Shown here: piece after piece, positions 12,404 through 22,654 of the stretch
Position numbering within the stretch: position 1 is the first letter of the stretch
Layout: every line of letters starts with the position of its first letter
Source: Bursaphelenchus xylophilus
Taxonomy: Eukaryota > Nematoda > Chromadorea > Rhabditida > Aphelenchoididae
DNA: 64,000 bases
Assembly: GCA_904066235.2 (NCBI GenBank)
Contig: CAJFCV020000004.1
Span: 11,222,001-11,286,000 of the forward strand
Direction of reading: 5' to 3'
Translations under genes and position numbers: made by a program
The notes under the pieces: model-generated
The model's input: the letters and a program-made list of their open reading frames with translations, nothing else
What the model was told of the DNA's origin: nothing
The model's database searches: none

Positions 12404-12557
12404 CAGGCTGTTGGGAAAATAATTAGCACTCTGGCGCATGGAAAATTCCATCGCATCGCCGAGAAAATGAATTGTGTTGCGGCAAAATCAAATTGCTTTT
12501 CACTTCAGCGACTCGATTGGAGCATCAAAATTGTGCTCATTATTTTCCCGACAGACG
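12404..12557. repeat. R1 MITE, 'AGCAC' subfamily
   Basis: Left CAGGCTGTTGGGAAAATAATTAGCAC, right GTGCTCATTATTTTCCCGACAGAC, with the family core words ATCGCCGAGAAAATGAATTG inside. Confidence 0.75.
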
Positions 12558-12617
12558 CACGACACTGTTTGTTGTAGACAGGCTCTGCTGCTGTAGATTT
12601 TGTCCACAAAATCCATC

Positions 12618-12842
12618 GATTTTTTTCGGCGATTATTCATTTTTCGACGAGCCGGAGCATTTTGCTGCGATGACCCGCCACTATTTTCCCGACAGGCTAA
12701 TAAGTACAATGTCGTTGCGCCAATCGCGTCACTGAAGGGAGAAGCAATTTGATGTTGTCGCGAGTCGCGACACATTTCATTTCCTCGACGGCGATCCGAT
12801 TTTCGTTGCGACAGACTGCTCATTATTTTCCTGGCAGACTGA
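12618..12842. repeat. Two fused R1 MITE copies
   Basis: A right end (CCACTATTTTCCCGACAGGCTAATA) at ~12,692 is fused to an interior and right end of another copy finishing near 12,842. Confidence 0.6.
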
Positions 12843-13020
12843 AAGAGAGGTTATCGCCGTACGGAGGTTCATACGCTCCTGGCATTGTTTGAGAAAGGTT
12901 GTTGTAAAGTTGAATCGTTTCCCAAACTAGCAAAGGTTGCGCTATTGCGGCAAATTATTCTCAATAAATTATGTATCGAGATACTGCTCGAACAAATTAT
13001 TACTTCACTTCGCCTTGAAT

Positions 13021-13170
13021 ATCGGTCTGTCGGGGAAATAATGAGCCCTCTGTCGCATCACAAATCGCATCGCTGCCGAGAAAATGGCTTGTGTCGCGAG
13101 AAAATCAAATTACTTTTCACTTCAGCGACGCGAGCGACATTGTGCTGATTAATTTCCCGACATAGTAATA
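13021..13170. repeat. R1 MITE, 'AGCAC' subfamily
   Basis: ATCGGTCTGTCGGGGAAATAATGAG to ATTTCCCGACATAGTAATA, with the family core between. Confidence 0.75.
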
Positions 13171-13473
13171 TTTGGGCCGTGCCTGCAACTTTTTTCTATG
13201 TTTTGTTCTGCTCTTTTAACACTAACAAAAAATTAGACATTTCTTGGCGCGAAATGTCGATGCGACCTCGGTTTGCACTTGAAAATCTTGTTATTTCATA
13301 GACAAAAAACAGTCTCGCTTAAAAACACATATTCCAGAAGCAAACTCATGCGCCGTCTCCGCCGGAAGTTACAGTCTCCGAGATTCCGCTACGTTTTTTT
13401 AATATCCTGTATTTAACAGGAGGAGCGTTAAAAGTGCGACGCTCGGATTTTGACGAAACTTGGCAAAAATCTA

Positions 13474-14379
13474 CAGGGTGGTCCAGCTAAGTTCGCGGAT
13501 GTAAAATGCTTATAACTTTTTATAGGATTGTTCAATTTTTATGAGCAATAGCTCATTTTATTCCTTAGTAGTTGCCATTTTGTTTAAAAAAAAGATCGTC
13601 AAAAACGATCAATCCTACGTCGAGTTATGACCCTTCAAAGTCAAACATGCTTTTTCACGTAAATTTTTAAAAAAATTTAATTTTCAAAAATTTTTGAATT
13701 GCGGTGTCACCGCTCGCTGTTGCCGGGAAATGATGGTGAACAGAACGATCCCAGCTGTGCAAAATTGACCCAATTTTGCCAGTCTTTGGTATTCTTCCAT
13801 AATTTGGCGCCTCATTTGTTCATCCTGGCGAACTCGTTCTACCTCTTCTTCGATTACGCGCTTCAATTCCACGTCTTTGGGCGCCAATCCCTGATGAAAA
13901 TCCGCTGTTTTAAGAACCCCCAAATGGAGAAATCTAGCGGAGTTAGATCAGGTGAACGCGGGGGCCAAGCAATTGGAGCTGGTTGCCGCGCAGATCCCCG
14001 GCAACGACCTGGAAAAACCTGGTCAAGGAGTTGACGGACCGCTATAGCAAAGTGAGGTGGCGCGCCGTCTTGTTGAAAAACAAGACTGGCAAAATTGGCT
14101 GGGATCGCTCTGTTCACCATCATTTCCCGGTACCAACGAGCGGCGACACCGCAATTCAAAAATTTTTGAAAATTAAATTTTTTTAAAAATTTACTTGAAA
14201 AAGCATGTTTGACTTTGAAGGGTCATAACTCGACGTAGGATTGATCATTTTTAATGATCTTTTTTTTAAACAAAATGGCAACTACTAAGGAATAAAATGA
14301 GCTATTGCTCATAAAAACTGAACAATCCTATAAAAAGTTATAAGCATTTTACATCCGCGAACTTAGCTGGACCACCCTG
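13474..14379. mobile_element. Foldback mariner element (rosa/DD41D-like)
   Basis: 906 bp element with ends CAGGGTGGTCCAGCTAAG and its inverse, flanked by TA on both sides (13,472-13,473 and 14,380-14,381). The inverted arms are ~300 bp, far longer than normal mariner termini, because they include part of the transposase coding sequence duplicated in inverse orientation. The loop keeps the catalytic C-terminal part of the transposase. Complete mariners are ~1.3 kb, so this copy is non-autonomous. Confidence 0.85.
13684..14159 (-). pseudogene. Mariner transposase, C-terminal fragment, frameshifted
   Basis: Reading leftwards from 14,159, one frame gives QQDGAPPHFA followed by WPPRSPDLTPLDF, the second and third catalytic Asp blocks of mariner transposases. 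This block spacing and wording is typical of the rosa-like (DD41D) group; here the gap is three residues longer. The reading then breaks in 13,863-13,923 and continues in another frame as KDVELKRVIEEEVERV, the usual family continuation. Beyond about 13,810 the sequence is the inverted duplicate of the element's own other arm. The first catalytic Asp and the DNA-binding N-terminus are missing, so it is inactive. Confidence 0.85.
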
Positions 14380-14536
14380 TAGATTGTTTTTTCTTTCCAT
14401 AGTTGCGAGCCTTCGTATAATAGTTTGCGCTTTACCGAAGCGATCAAGATTTTTATGCCCAAAGTTGGGAAGAAATGATTTTTTTTGCTAATTTTGGCAT
14501 GTGAATAGGTGCCATATGCCGTCAAGATCTATCAAA

Positions 14537-14694
14537 TATCAGTTTGTCGGGAAAATAATGAACGGATTTTCGCTGCGCCAATCCCGTCGCTGATGAAAAG
14601 CAATTTGATTCTGCCGCAACCACAATTCATTTTCTCTGCGGCGATGCCATTTTCGATGCGGCCGAGTGCTCATTATTTTCCCGACAGACAGACA
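14537..14694. repeat. R1 MITE, 'AGCAC' subfamily
   Basis: TATCAGTTTGTCGGGAAAATAATG to GTGCTCATTATTTTCCCGACAGAC. An isolated right end (CATTATTTTCCCGACATACTGATA) follows at 14,792-14,816. Confidence 0.75.
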
Positions 14695-14968
14695 AAGACG
14701 CTTTTTTAATGCAAAAAAGTTTCTCAAAACAAGAAGCTCGAATGCATGAAAAATGGTTAGGGAGCCTGGAAATGCGTTCAAAATTTAGTGTCTCATTATT
14801 TTCCCGACATACTGATATTGTAAGCGTCGCATTTTAGGAAGTTCGTATTTAGCGTATATGACTCTATCCACTGATTTCAACTGTTCTTTGGCTCGAAATT
14901 CCTGGGCATTTCCGTTTTCCTCACAACAGTCTTAGTCTACACATAATCCCTTCATCAATTCCGCCATG

Positions 14969-15205
14969 TTATATGTAATAGATTATGTATTGGTCTTTAA
15001 AAAATTTCGAAATTCCGCCGTCATTTGCGGTTGAATTATGTAGTGTCTCGTAGATTTGACTTACTTCCTTGTACACTACTTCATTACTCATCTCCCACGT
15101 ACCACTTTGCACTTTTTTCTTTTGATGCCCTGAGGGCGTTCCGACCTTTTTGTTGAAACTTGCACTTTGTAGTTTTTTATGTCCATAGTAATGTTGCGAC
15201 AGCAT
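14969..15205 (-). pseudogene. Unrecognised coding-like fragment
   Basis: 78-codon ORF with a lysine-rich start, the segment VYKEVSQIYETLHNS and the ending FKDQYIIYYI. The composition is protein-like and it lies outside the recognised repeats. I know no family for it and see no flanking splice signals that decide it. It could be a transposon remnant or chance. Confidence 0.2.
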
Positions 15206-15702
15206 TTATGGCCAAGAATGAAGTTAAGTTTGGGTTAGAGAAATATCATTCTGTTTCTCTGGGCCTTAGTTATTAACCACTTGCGGACTTAATTATCATC
15301 TTGTAAGATTTCGCCGCTAAAATGACTCCTAGAACTGGGGCTTTTCCCCCGCAGGCATCGAGGATTTATTTGCCGTAATTGAAGGCAATTTTATATGATT
15401 GATTTATACGGCTTAAGGCTAGAAGGACGAAACTAATGGGTCCCGAGCTGAGGAGATTCTACTATACATATATATTTATAAATTGTCACAGATTAGTGTT
15501 ATGGAGGAAACCTTACTTGGAAAAAGTTGTAGCAAGATTTTCGGTCAAATTTGGGAGAAATTAAAGATTTGCTGTTGTTAGATGGGTCAAACAGTTTTGA
15601 TATATCCACACCGTGCGGAAATATTACCGCGACAGGTCGAGTCTCTGCGAACGGTCACGGGATAGTATGCACTATGCAGACTCGAATTTTCGATCCTTCT
15701 AT

Positions 15703-15846
15703 GAGTGCGTCGGGAAAATTCTGAGCGCCAATCGCTGAGCTGAGTTGTAAAGAAATTTGATTTTACCGCGACGCAATTCATTTCCTCGGCGGCGATGCAA
15801 TTTTCTCCACGACAGAATAACTCATTATTTTCCCGACAGACAGATA
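15703..15846. repeat. R1 MITE, 'AGCGC' subfamily
   Basis: GCGTCGGGAAAATTCTGAGCGC to CTCATTATTTTCCCGACAGACAGATA. Confidence 0.7.
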
Positions 15847-16320
15847 AAACCATGTTGAGGACAAGGTTGGTTGAAGATATGAATTTTTATTTTTCCAAGT
15901 CTCATTAAAATCTGAGCGTTTTTTCGTTCGTTCCGTGCCGTTTGTTTCCCGCCGTTTTGACTTCGAACGGTTTTTTCATGAACTTGACCAAGATTTTTGA
16001 TGAAAATACCCTCTCATTCTTCATGTCTAACCCATTTATACGTATCCCAGGATTTATTATATAACCCGAAGGCGTCTGGCTTATCCCTTTGAAATCTTTT
16101 TTTTGGAGGATGTTTAGAGCCTATAATTAGGGGATATATCCATTATGATCGTTGAGAATGAGGTGGTTTGACATTCAAAAAGATTTTATTGATCTTTTTT
16201 CTGGGGATGTTATAATTAGTCGGGATGAAACTGCTCATAATAAATGACGCCGGAGTGACGACAGCTTGTGAAAGCCAGCTCTCTGAACGTTTTGGCCAGT
16301 GTTTTTAAAAACTACCTTTC

Positions 16321-16772
16321 TTACAGGAGAAGTACTCCAAGTGTGACGCTCAGATTTTGATGAAACTTGGCACAAATTTTGAATAATTTTTTCTTATATG
16401 CGAGAATCCTAGCTCGCGCTTTGCAAAAACAACGAAGATTTTTAAATCGAAAGTCAACGAAAATTTTGGAGTTTTTGCCGAATTTCGGCACGAAAAGTTT
16501 CATGCTTATTTTAATCGCAAAGGATAACGTTTCTACAAAAAATCAAATTTTTCCGCACGAAATTGCCAAAGTTATGGCCAAAAAGCGCTTTTCTCTCTGA
16601 CCGCTCTCCACGTTTAGCGTGCTCTCTCGGCGACAAAAATCGCTCGATATCTCGGCGGCGCCCGTAAAGCGCGAGCTAAAACTTTCAGAAATTGATATTT
16701 AGTCCATACACGATTTATGTGCAAAATTTAAAGAAAATCTGAGCGTCGCAGTTGGAGTACTTCCCCTGTTAG
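16321..16772. repeat. Complete long inverted-repeat element, family R4
   Basis: Type copy of family R4, ~450 bp. It starts TTACAGGAGAAGTACTCCAA then GTGTGACGCTCAGATTTTG, and ends CTGAGCGTCGCAGTTGGAGTACTTCCCCTGTTA. The interior carries CTCGCGCTTTGCAAAAACAAC and TGACCGCTCTCC...GTGCTCTCTCGGCG. A right-end fragment of another copy follows to ~16,900. R4 pieces recur at 13.4, 18.6, 32.9, 35.9, 40.7, 53.5 and 63.5 kb. Confidence 0.8.
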
Positions 16773-17275
16773 CCCTAGACGATAGAAGTAGGTGCTAAAT
16801 TTTTTATTCCAAAATTTGCAAAAAGTCCACCCCACCTTTGCCAACTTTTGACCTCAAAATCTCGCTCGTTTCCGCACTTGAAGTGCTTCCTCTGTCAGGT
16901 TTTTAATAGTATTTTACATTCCGCTTTTGGCCATTTTCAAAGTGTTTTTTCGTTGCAGGTGCAAATCCACTCAAATAGTCCTTAACTTGTGACCAGCACA
17001 CTGCTTTAAATATCATCATTTTCAAATACCTTTAGCGTTATTCTGGCATTACATTTTTCATCGCATTCTCCATAACCTTACTGTGTAAAGCTTGATATTA
17101 CTTTGCCAAATATCTCGCATTTTTTACGATCTTTTTTTCGAAAAATTTTCCAATATCCGTGAAGATTGTAATTACATTTTTTCCTACGAAACCCCCAAAT
17201 TTCATAACTTTCAGCACGCCCGTAGCATGCATTAAGAGTCCACGACTCCACAATCTCACACAATTTTCCCCGAAA

Positions 17276-20200
17276 ATGGACGAGAATCGAACTCTCGCGC
17301 TGAATGCGACGCTGGCCGCCAAGGTGGCGGACGCCGAAGCGCAACAATACGTGCTGCAGCTCTGGATCAGCGTCTCGCAGTTCCTGTGGTGGATGATTCT
17401 GGTCATATCGGGGCTCACGGTGCCCACGTTGGTCTACGCTTTGTACACGATGCTGACAAAGTACAAGAAGAGCAATTACTTCCATTTCTTGGCGCCCATG
17501 ATCATCCTGGACTTGATCAATTTGACGACCGTGATTTGCAATCTGTTCTCGGATAGCTACAAATTCATGAACGGTAGGAGAAGTGGCCTTTTGTTGGTTG
17601 AAAATTGAAAAGGTTGAAAACGTAAAATTTCAATTTTTTGAGATATTTTTGGGCCCATTTTTTCATCAAAAATTTTTGAGTTCTAATTTAGATGAAACTT
17701 GACGGTAGATTAGACAAACCCTTTCTAAAACTTATGCTAGATTTCTAGCTCGCACTTTACAAAAACTACCGAGATTTTTATGCCGTAAGATGAGAAAAAT
17801 GTGAAGTTTTTTTGAGAATTTTGACACACAAAGTGTCTTGCTCATTTCTGTTTCCACGAAATGTTTCCACAAAAAATAAATCTTTCCCTCATGGAGCTGG
17901 CAGAGATACAGCCAAAAATTGGCATTTTCTCTTACCGCTCTCTGCATTTTGTGCATTCTCTAAGCCAAAAAGGCCGTTGAACATTTCGGTTGACTTTTCA
18001 GACTTTTTGAATTACAAGAAGGCGAAGATTTTTTTCTCTGTTTTTTTTAATTTCATGTACCTTACCCACCCTCCCCCCCCCCCCCCCCACGTTCGACGGG
18101 TCGAAAAAAATTATTCACCAATTTAAACTTTTTTAAAATTTTCACCATCTAGATGACGGAATTTCTGGATTTTCACAATCGCATCCGAATCACGGTCCCT
18201 TACTTGCCCTACGGCCATATCATTTTTCTCTTTGCCGCATTTCGTGTTTTAGCTATTCAAGATTTTTTGAAATTTCAAAAAAAGTAGAGCAAAAAAATTT
18301 TTGACATAAAAAGAAAATATACGTATGTAACAATATATACAATCAATTTTTAAAACATGACCCGTGCATTTTCCAGGCAGTTTCATGTGTCGTCTGACGG
18401 CGTTCCTGACGAACGCAACCATGTGTTGCGTGAATTGGTTATGGGTCATGATGTTCACTCAACGCTTCGCACATATCTTCTTCTCGATTCATCGGTCCAA
18501 AAAAGGACGGCTTTTATTTCTGACTGACTCCAAGAAATTGTTGACCTTTACAATAGTAATGTCGCTGATGACACAGGTAAGTCGTTCTTGGAAGGGAAGT
18601 GCTCAAAATGCGATGGTCGGATTTTGATCAAACTTGGCAAAAATTTAGAATAACTTTTCCTAAGGGCTATGTGAGAGTTTTAGCTCACAATTTGCAGAAA
18701 AAACCGAGATTTTTAAGTCGAAATTAACAAAAATGTAACAATTTTTTTGCCGAATTTTGGCATGAAAATTCTCATGCCTATTTCTAGCCGACATAGTAAT
18801 GTTTCCACAAAAAAATCAATTTTTTTCTATTAAAACTAGCGTAGTTATGGCCAAAAAAGTATGTTTTATCTCTCACCGTCCTCCTTGTTTTGCATGCTCT
18901 CTCGCCGGCAAACATTTTAGACTTCAGTCTGTCGGGAAAATAATGTGGATTCGTTGCGGCTCGAAATCGTCCAGCATCACTTTTCGACGGCTTGCCGAGG
19001 CTGGCTGCGGCAAATCCACATTATTTTTCCGACAGAATGATATCTCAGTTGCAAACAAATACCAAAAAAAAAAATTTTTTTTTATTTCAATGATTCAAAA
19101 AATCCCATTTCCAGATATGGGCTCCAATGGTGATGACGGAGCATCGTATCCCAAGTACGGGTGATAACATGGAGGCGACGTATTGCTCGGTCGACCTGAC
19201 CCTCATCAATCCGGAGCTGTACAAATGGATTGCGGCGGCCGAAAGTCTTTGGACGTATTTGGTGCCTTTTGTGATCACTGTTCTCACGGACTTTGCGGTG
19301 TTGATGTTTACGCGGGAAAGTAAATGGTGAGGGATTAGACTTTATTAGACTTTTTATTGTGCATAGTAGACGTGACTGTCAGGGCAAGCGGGGGCGCACG
19401 GCAACCCGAAGTGTTTCCTGGTGCCTTTCGACTCTGCGCCCATTTTGCATTGGATGAAATCAAACGAAATGTCAGAAAATAATTTTTCGTGGGATTTTCC
19501 AGCCGAAAGGTTTTTTATCTGAATTATTTTATTTCTTTTGTCAATTTTGACACTTCGTTTGGACGAAACTCAAAAGTGGGCAAGAAACATTTTTCTTCTA
19601 TTTCGGGTTGCCGTGGGGCGTAGCTACAAAAACGGACCTGATCCAGTGGCAAAAAAACGCGCCATTTTGCATCCGGGAAGTATCAAAAAATGTGGCAAAA
19701 TGTCTCCCTCTCCAACTAAAAAAACTCATTTTTGAAGGGCTCCCTCAATAAAAGAGGCGTGCTTTTGAAGTCAGAGTTTTTTCCACTTGGAGAGGGAGGT
19801 ATTTTGCCACATTTTTTGATACCTCCCAGATGCAAAATAGTACGTTTTTTGCTCCTCCCACCAGGCGACCTTCCCCACATAATCTTTGATCAGCTACGCC
19901 CCTGAAATCAAGTCTAAAATTTTAGGAAAAAACTCTGACTTGTTCAGGTATTCAGAGGTCTGTAGACGGAGCAAAAAGATAAAAGACAACTAAATCTCGA
20001 CATAAAAACACCCAGTAATGAGATAAAAGTTGCCTAGTTATACCTAGAGGTGGCAATCGGGCTGGGCCGGGCCTGAGCAGATTTGAAAAAGCCCTGGGCC
20101 GGCCTGACCGCTTCGGCCCATCGGCCGGGCCGACACTTTCGGCCCGGCCCGGCCCGGAAAGTAGATAAGTAAAAAATTTTTAATGCTAAACCAGCAAAAT

Positions 20201-22246
20201 AAAGCACAAATGCTTTGTAGAATTTGATGTAAATCAAAGTGTTTAAACAGTTTTTGGTTAACCATGTACCTTATAACGTCCATACTTTTATATAGCTAAC
20301 TTCCTATAGGATTAAAAAATTCAACACAATCCAACTTTTTGGCTAGGTTTTAGCTACCTATACGGATGTTCCAGTCATCCGACTAGACTTTTTAATTTCA
20401 CGCAGACACACGTAAAAACCTTCTGGAAAGCATAACAACTTCCAATATTTAGAAAGTGCAAAGACTTTTATCCAACTTTTCTGTATTAGCGGGCCAAACC
20501 GGGCCGGGCCGGGCCGGCCTGGGCTTTCACCGGGCCGGGCCGGGCCGGGCCGGGCCGGGCCGGGCCGGGCCTGAGCAAATTTGAAAAAGCCCTGGGCCGG
20601 CCTGGTCACTTCGGCCCGCGGGCCGGGCTGCAAAAATCGGCCCGGCCCGGCCTGATTGCCACCTCTAGTTATACCATGGTCCCTATTATATTATACTTTA
20701 AATCCGCCTTCCAGGTTCACCACGATCTCTACGCAATCAGTCGCGGCCAAATCGCGGATGAGCAGTATCCCGGTCTCCATCAAAATCCAATCCGAAGAAG
20801 GGATGAAAGCCGCACATCGACGTCGACGACAAGCAATTCGCCGATGCCTTGTGTTGGCGACCACTCAACTTCTTTTGAACATGCCAAATTATGTGCTGCA
20901 GGTCGTGGATGAGTTCACCGGCCTCCGCGGCAAGAATGGAGACATGGCAATAATGTATTTGTACGCGGACGCCTTCCTCTACGGGCTCTACATGCTGCAG
21001 TTCCCGATATTGGCGGTGTTCGTGCGATTGTTGCACAGCAACTACAAATCAAGGTGAGATTTTGGGTTTGACTCGGCTTTTAGCGGTAAATTGTGACGGG
21101 TTAGGAGTTGTTGGAGCTACTGATGTGTAGATATGATTGAATGTGTTATGATGCTGTTTGCAGCTTCAGAAGTAAGAATCGCTCAACTCGACGCACTCAA
21201 ACCAACACTGAGACCGTGACGGTGGAGCTGACAAGACATACGAATGGCTCCATCGACTCTACTGCGCGCAGGGAATCCCAAATGTAAGTTTGAACTTAAA
21301 CACTCAACAGATGAGTCGCTGTGGGTACAGCGCTTTGATTTCAATGAAACTAGGCATAAAACAGCGACTTTTATTAAAGAATTCCAGTCAGCGTTTTGGG
21401 AGAGAAACCGATATTTCAAGTTGTCAAACACGGCTTGTTCAGCCAAGATATTCAACAGGTATTGTAGCCGAGAGTGTACGCTAAACGCGGACAGTATTCA
21501 GAGAAAAACGTTTGCCATATTTTTGCATAGTAAAAATTGATTACTATTTTATTTTTCTTGCATAGTAAAAATCGATTTTTTGTGGAAACATTACCTTTTT
21601 CGGCAGAAATTGGGACAAAAAATCTTTTCATGCCAAAAAACCGCAAGAAAGTCCACATTTTTCTCAACTTTTAACCTAAAAATCTTGGTCGTTTGTAAAA
21701 AAGGCGGGCTGGGAATCTGACATATGATTTCAAATTATTGTGTTCTCCTATAGAATACAATAATTTGAAATTTGTGCCAATTTTTATCAAAATCTGAACG
21801 TTGCAGTTGAAGCATGTCGCTTGGTAGAATCCTTGCCTTTTTTGGTATAAATCATTCTGTTATCAGTCCGTCGGGAAAATAATGGGCACTCTGTCGCTTC
21901 AAAATACTGGAGATTCTTTAAAAAACAATGGTTTATCAGTTGGTCGGGAAAATAATGAGCACTCGGCCGCATCAAAAATCGCATCGCCGAAAAAATGAAT
22001 TGTGTCGTGGCAAAATCAAATAGCTATTCACTTCAGCGACGCGACTAGCGCAGCGAAATTTTACGCATTATTTTCCCGACAGTCTGGCATAAAAAAAATA
22101 TATATAATATAAACTTTGACTATTGTCATCAAAATTTCTGTTGTTTCTTTTCGATGTAAAAACAAACTCTCAAAATGTCATCATTTCATCCGTTTCATAA
22201 GCTCCTCATTTTCAGCTGTGTATGTACCGAGACCTCATTGGCCTGA
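17276..22246 (+). CDS. Rhodopsin-like GPCR, six exons, ~399 aa
   Basis: Exons: 17276-17573, 18377-18576, 19115-19326, 20715-21053, 21164-21283, 22216-22246; all phases agree. The product is a seven-helix plasma-membrane receptor. TM1 starts at FLWWMILVISG, TM2 at FLAPMIILDLINL, TM3 follows GSFMCRLTAFL and ends MMFTQRFAHIF (TQR in place of DRY), TM4 is FTIVMSLMTQIW, TM5 WTYLVPFVITVLTDF, TM6 LVLATTQLLLNMPNYV, TM7 YADAFLYGLYMLQFP. Cysteines before TM3 (SFMCR) and in loop 2 (TYCSV) could form the class-A disulfide. The N-terminus has an NRT and an NAT glycosylation site. The family is probably neuropeptide or orphan nematode receptors; ligand unknown. The start is the first ATG downstream of a TTTCAG at ~17,210, a possible trans-splice site. 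Exon 5 could instead end with ATG-TAA at 21,284. AATAAA lies near 22,380. TM7 lacks a canonical NPxxY. Confidence 0.85.
18073..18088. repeat. Poly-C tract (16 C) in intron 1
   Basis: An uninterrupted run of cytosines, rare in this AT-rich sequence; G-rich on the non-transcribed complement. Confidence 0.9.
18593..18860. repeat. R4 element fragment in GPCR intron 2
   Basis: GGAAGTGCTCAAAATGCGATGGTCGGATTTTGATC followed by the R4 interior; it begins about 15 bp after the exon 2 donor. Confidence 0.65.
18923..19042. repeat. R1 MITE, 'GTGGATTCG' subfamily, GPCR intron 2
   Basis: CAGTCTGTCGGGAAAATAATGTGG to CCACATTATTTTTCCGACAGAATGATA; ends ~70 bp before exon 3. Confidence 0.8.
19632..19858. repeat. 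R2 MITE, GPCR intron 3
   Basis: GGACCTGATCCAGTGGC, CCATTTTGCATCCGGGAAG and the inverse copies; both outermost ends are degraded. Confidence 0.75.
20045..20667. mobile_element. hAT-type non-autonomous element with 8-bp TSD
   Basis: 623 bp element bounded by TAGAGGTGGCAATCGGGC and its inverse, flanked by an exact 8-bp duplication, GTTATACC (20037-20044 and 20668-20675). The 8-bp duplication and TAGAGGTGG-type terminus fit the hAT superfamily. Sub-terminal regions are long GGGCCGGGCC tandem runs in both orientations, the most GC-rich sequence in the window. It carries no transposase. It lies in GPCR intron 3, ending 47 bp before exon 4. A second copy is at 36,111. Confidence 0.88.
21861..22086. 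repeat. R1 MITE inserted in a second R1 copy, GPCR intron 5
   Basis: A left end at 21,861 (TATCAGTCCGTCGGGAAAATAATG) is followed after ~65 bp by another complete copy from 21,931 (TATCAGTTGGTCGGGAAAATAATG) to CCCGACAGTCTGGCAT. Confidence 0.7.
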
Positions 22247-22376
22247 AACGGCGGGCCAACCAACACTTGACAAACAATACGGGCAACTTGACGATCAATA
22301 TCTCTTGCTGAAAAATGTATCAAATTAGGAATCTCGAACTAGGCCTCCTTCCTCCTTGTTGTTGTTTTATTATGCA

Positions 22377-22386
22377 TGTAAATAAA
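22377..22386 (+). terminator. Poly(A) signal of the GPCR gene
   Basis: AATAAA within TGTAAATAAATGAG, ~135 bp past the proposed stop at 22,246. Confidence 0.55.
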
Positions 22387-22654
22387 TGAGAGGTTTTATC
22401 TGAGTCGCGGGACTAATTGCAGATCGTACAACTGTTTACTTGGCATTCGGAATACATTGAGATTTGATGTACATTACGGTGGGGTCATTACGTTATACAA
22501 AAAAAAAATGTGGGATAAGACCAAAAACGAGATTTTTTGGGAAAGTAAGGACAAAAAATTACAATATTAGGCGAAATAACATATGAGGAATAGAAAAAAT
22601 CGAATGAAAGAGGAAGGAATATTACATGGAACTTCTTGTACACTAATTACACTG

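Larger units (their letters stand above)
13417..14520. repeat. R4 element split by a mariner insertion
   Basis: The left R4 terminus (AAGTGCGACGCTCGGATTTTG) runs to 13,471, is interrupted by the mariner, then resumes at 14,382 with the R4 interior (TTTGCGCTTTACCGAAGCG). Confidence 0.55.
1..17200. other. Gene-free, repeat-dense left flank
   Basis: I find no host exon here with family similarity plus splice signals. Most of it is the repeats listed separately. The stretches 560-1,390, 5,070-5,830, 8,200-9,250 and 14,820-16,320 are AT-rich and show nothing else I can support. 11,690-12,400 is a more GC-balanced, apparently non-repetitive stretch without a convincing exon. Confidence 0.6.
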
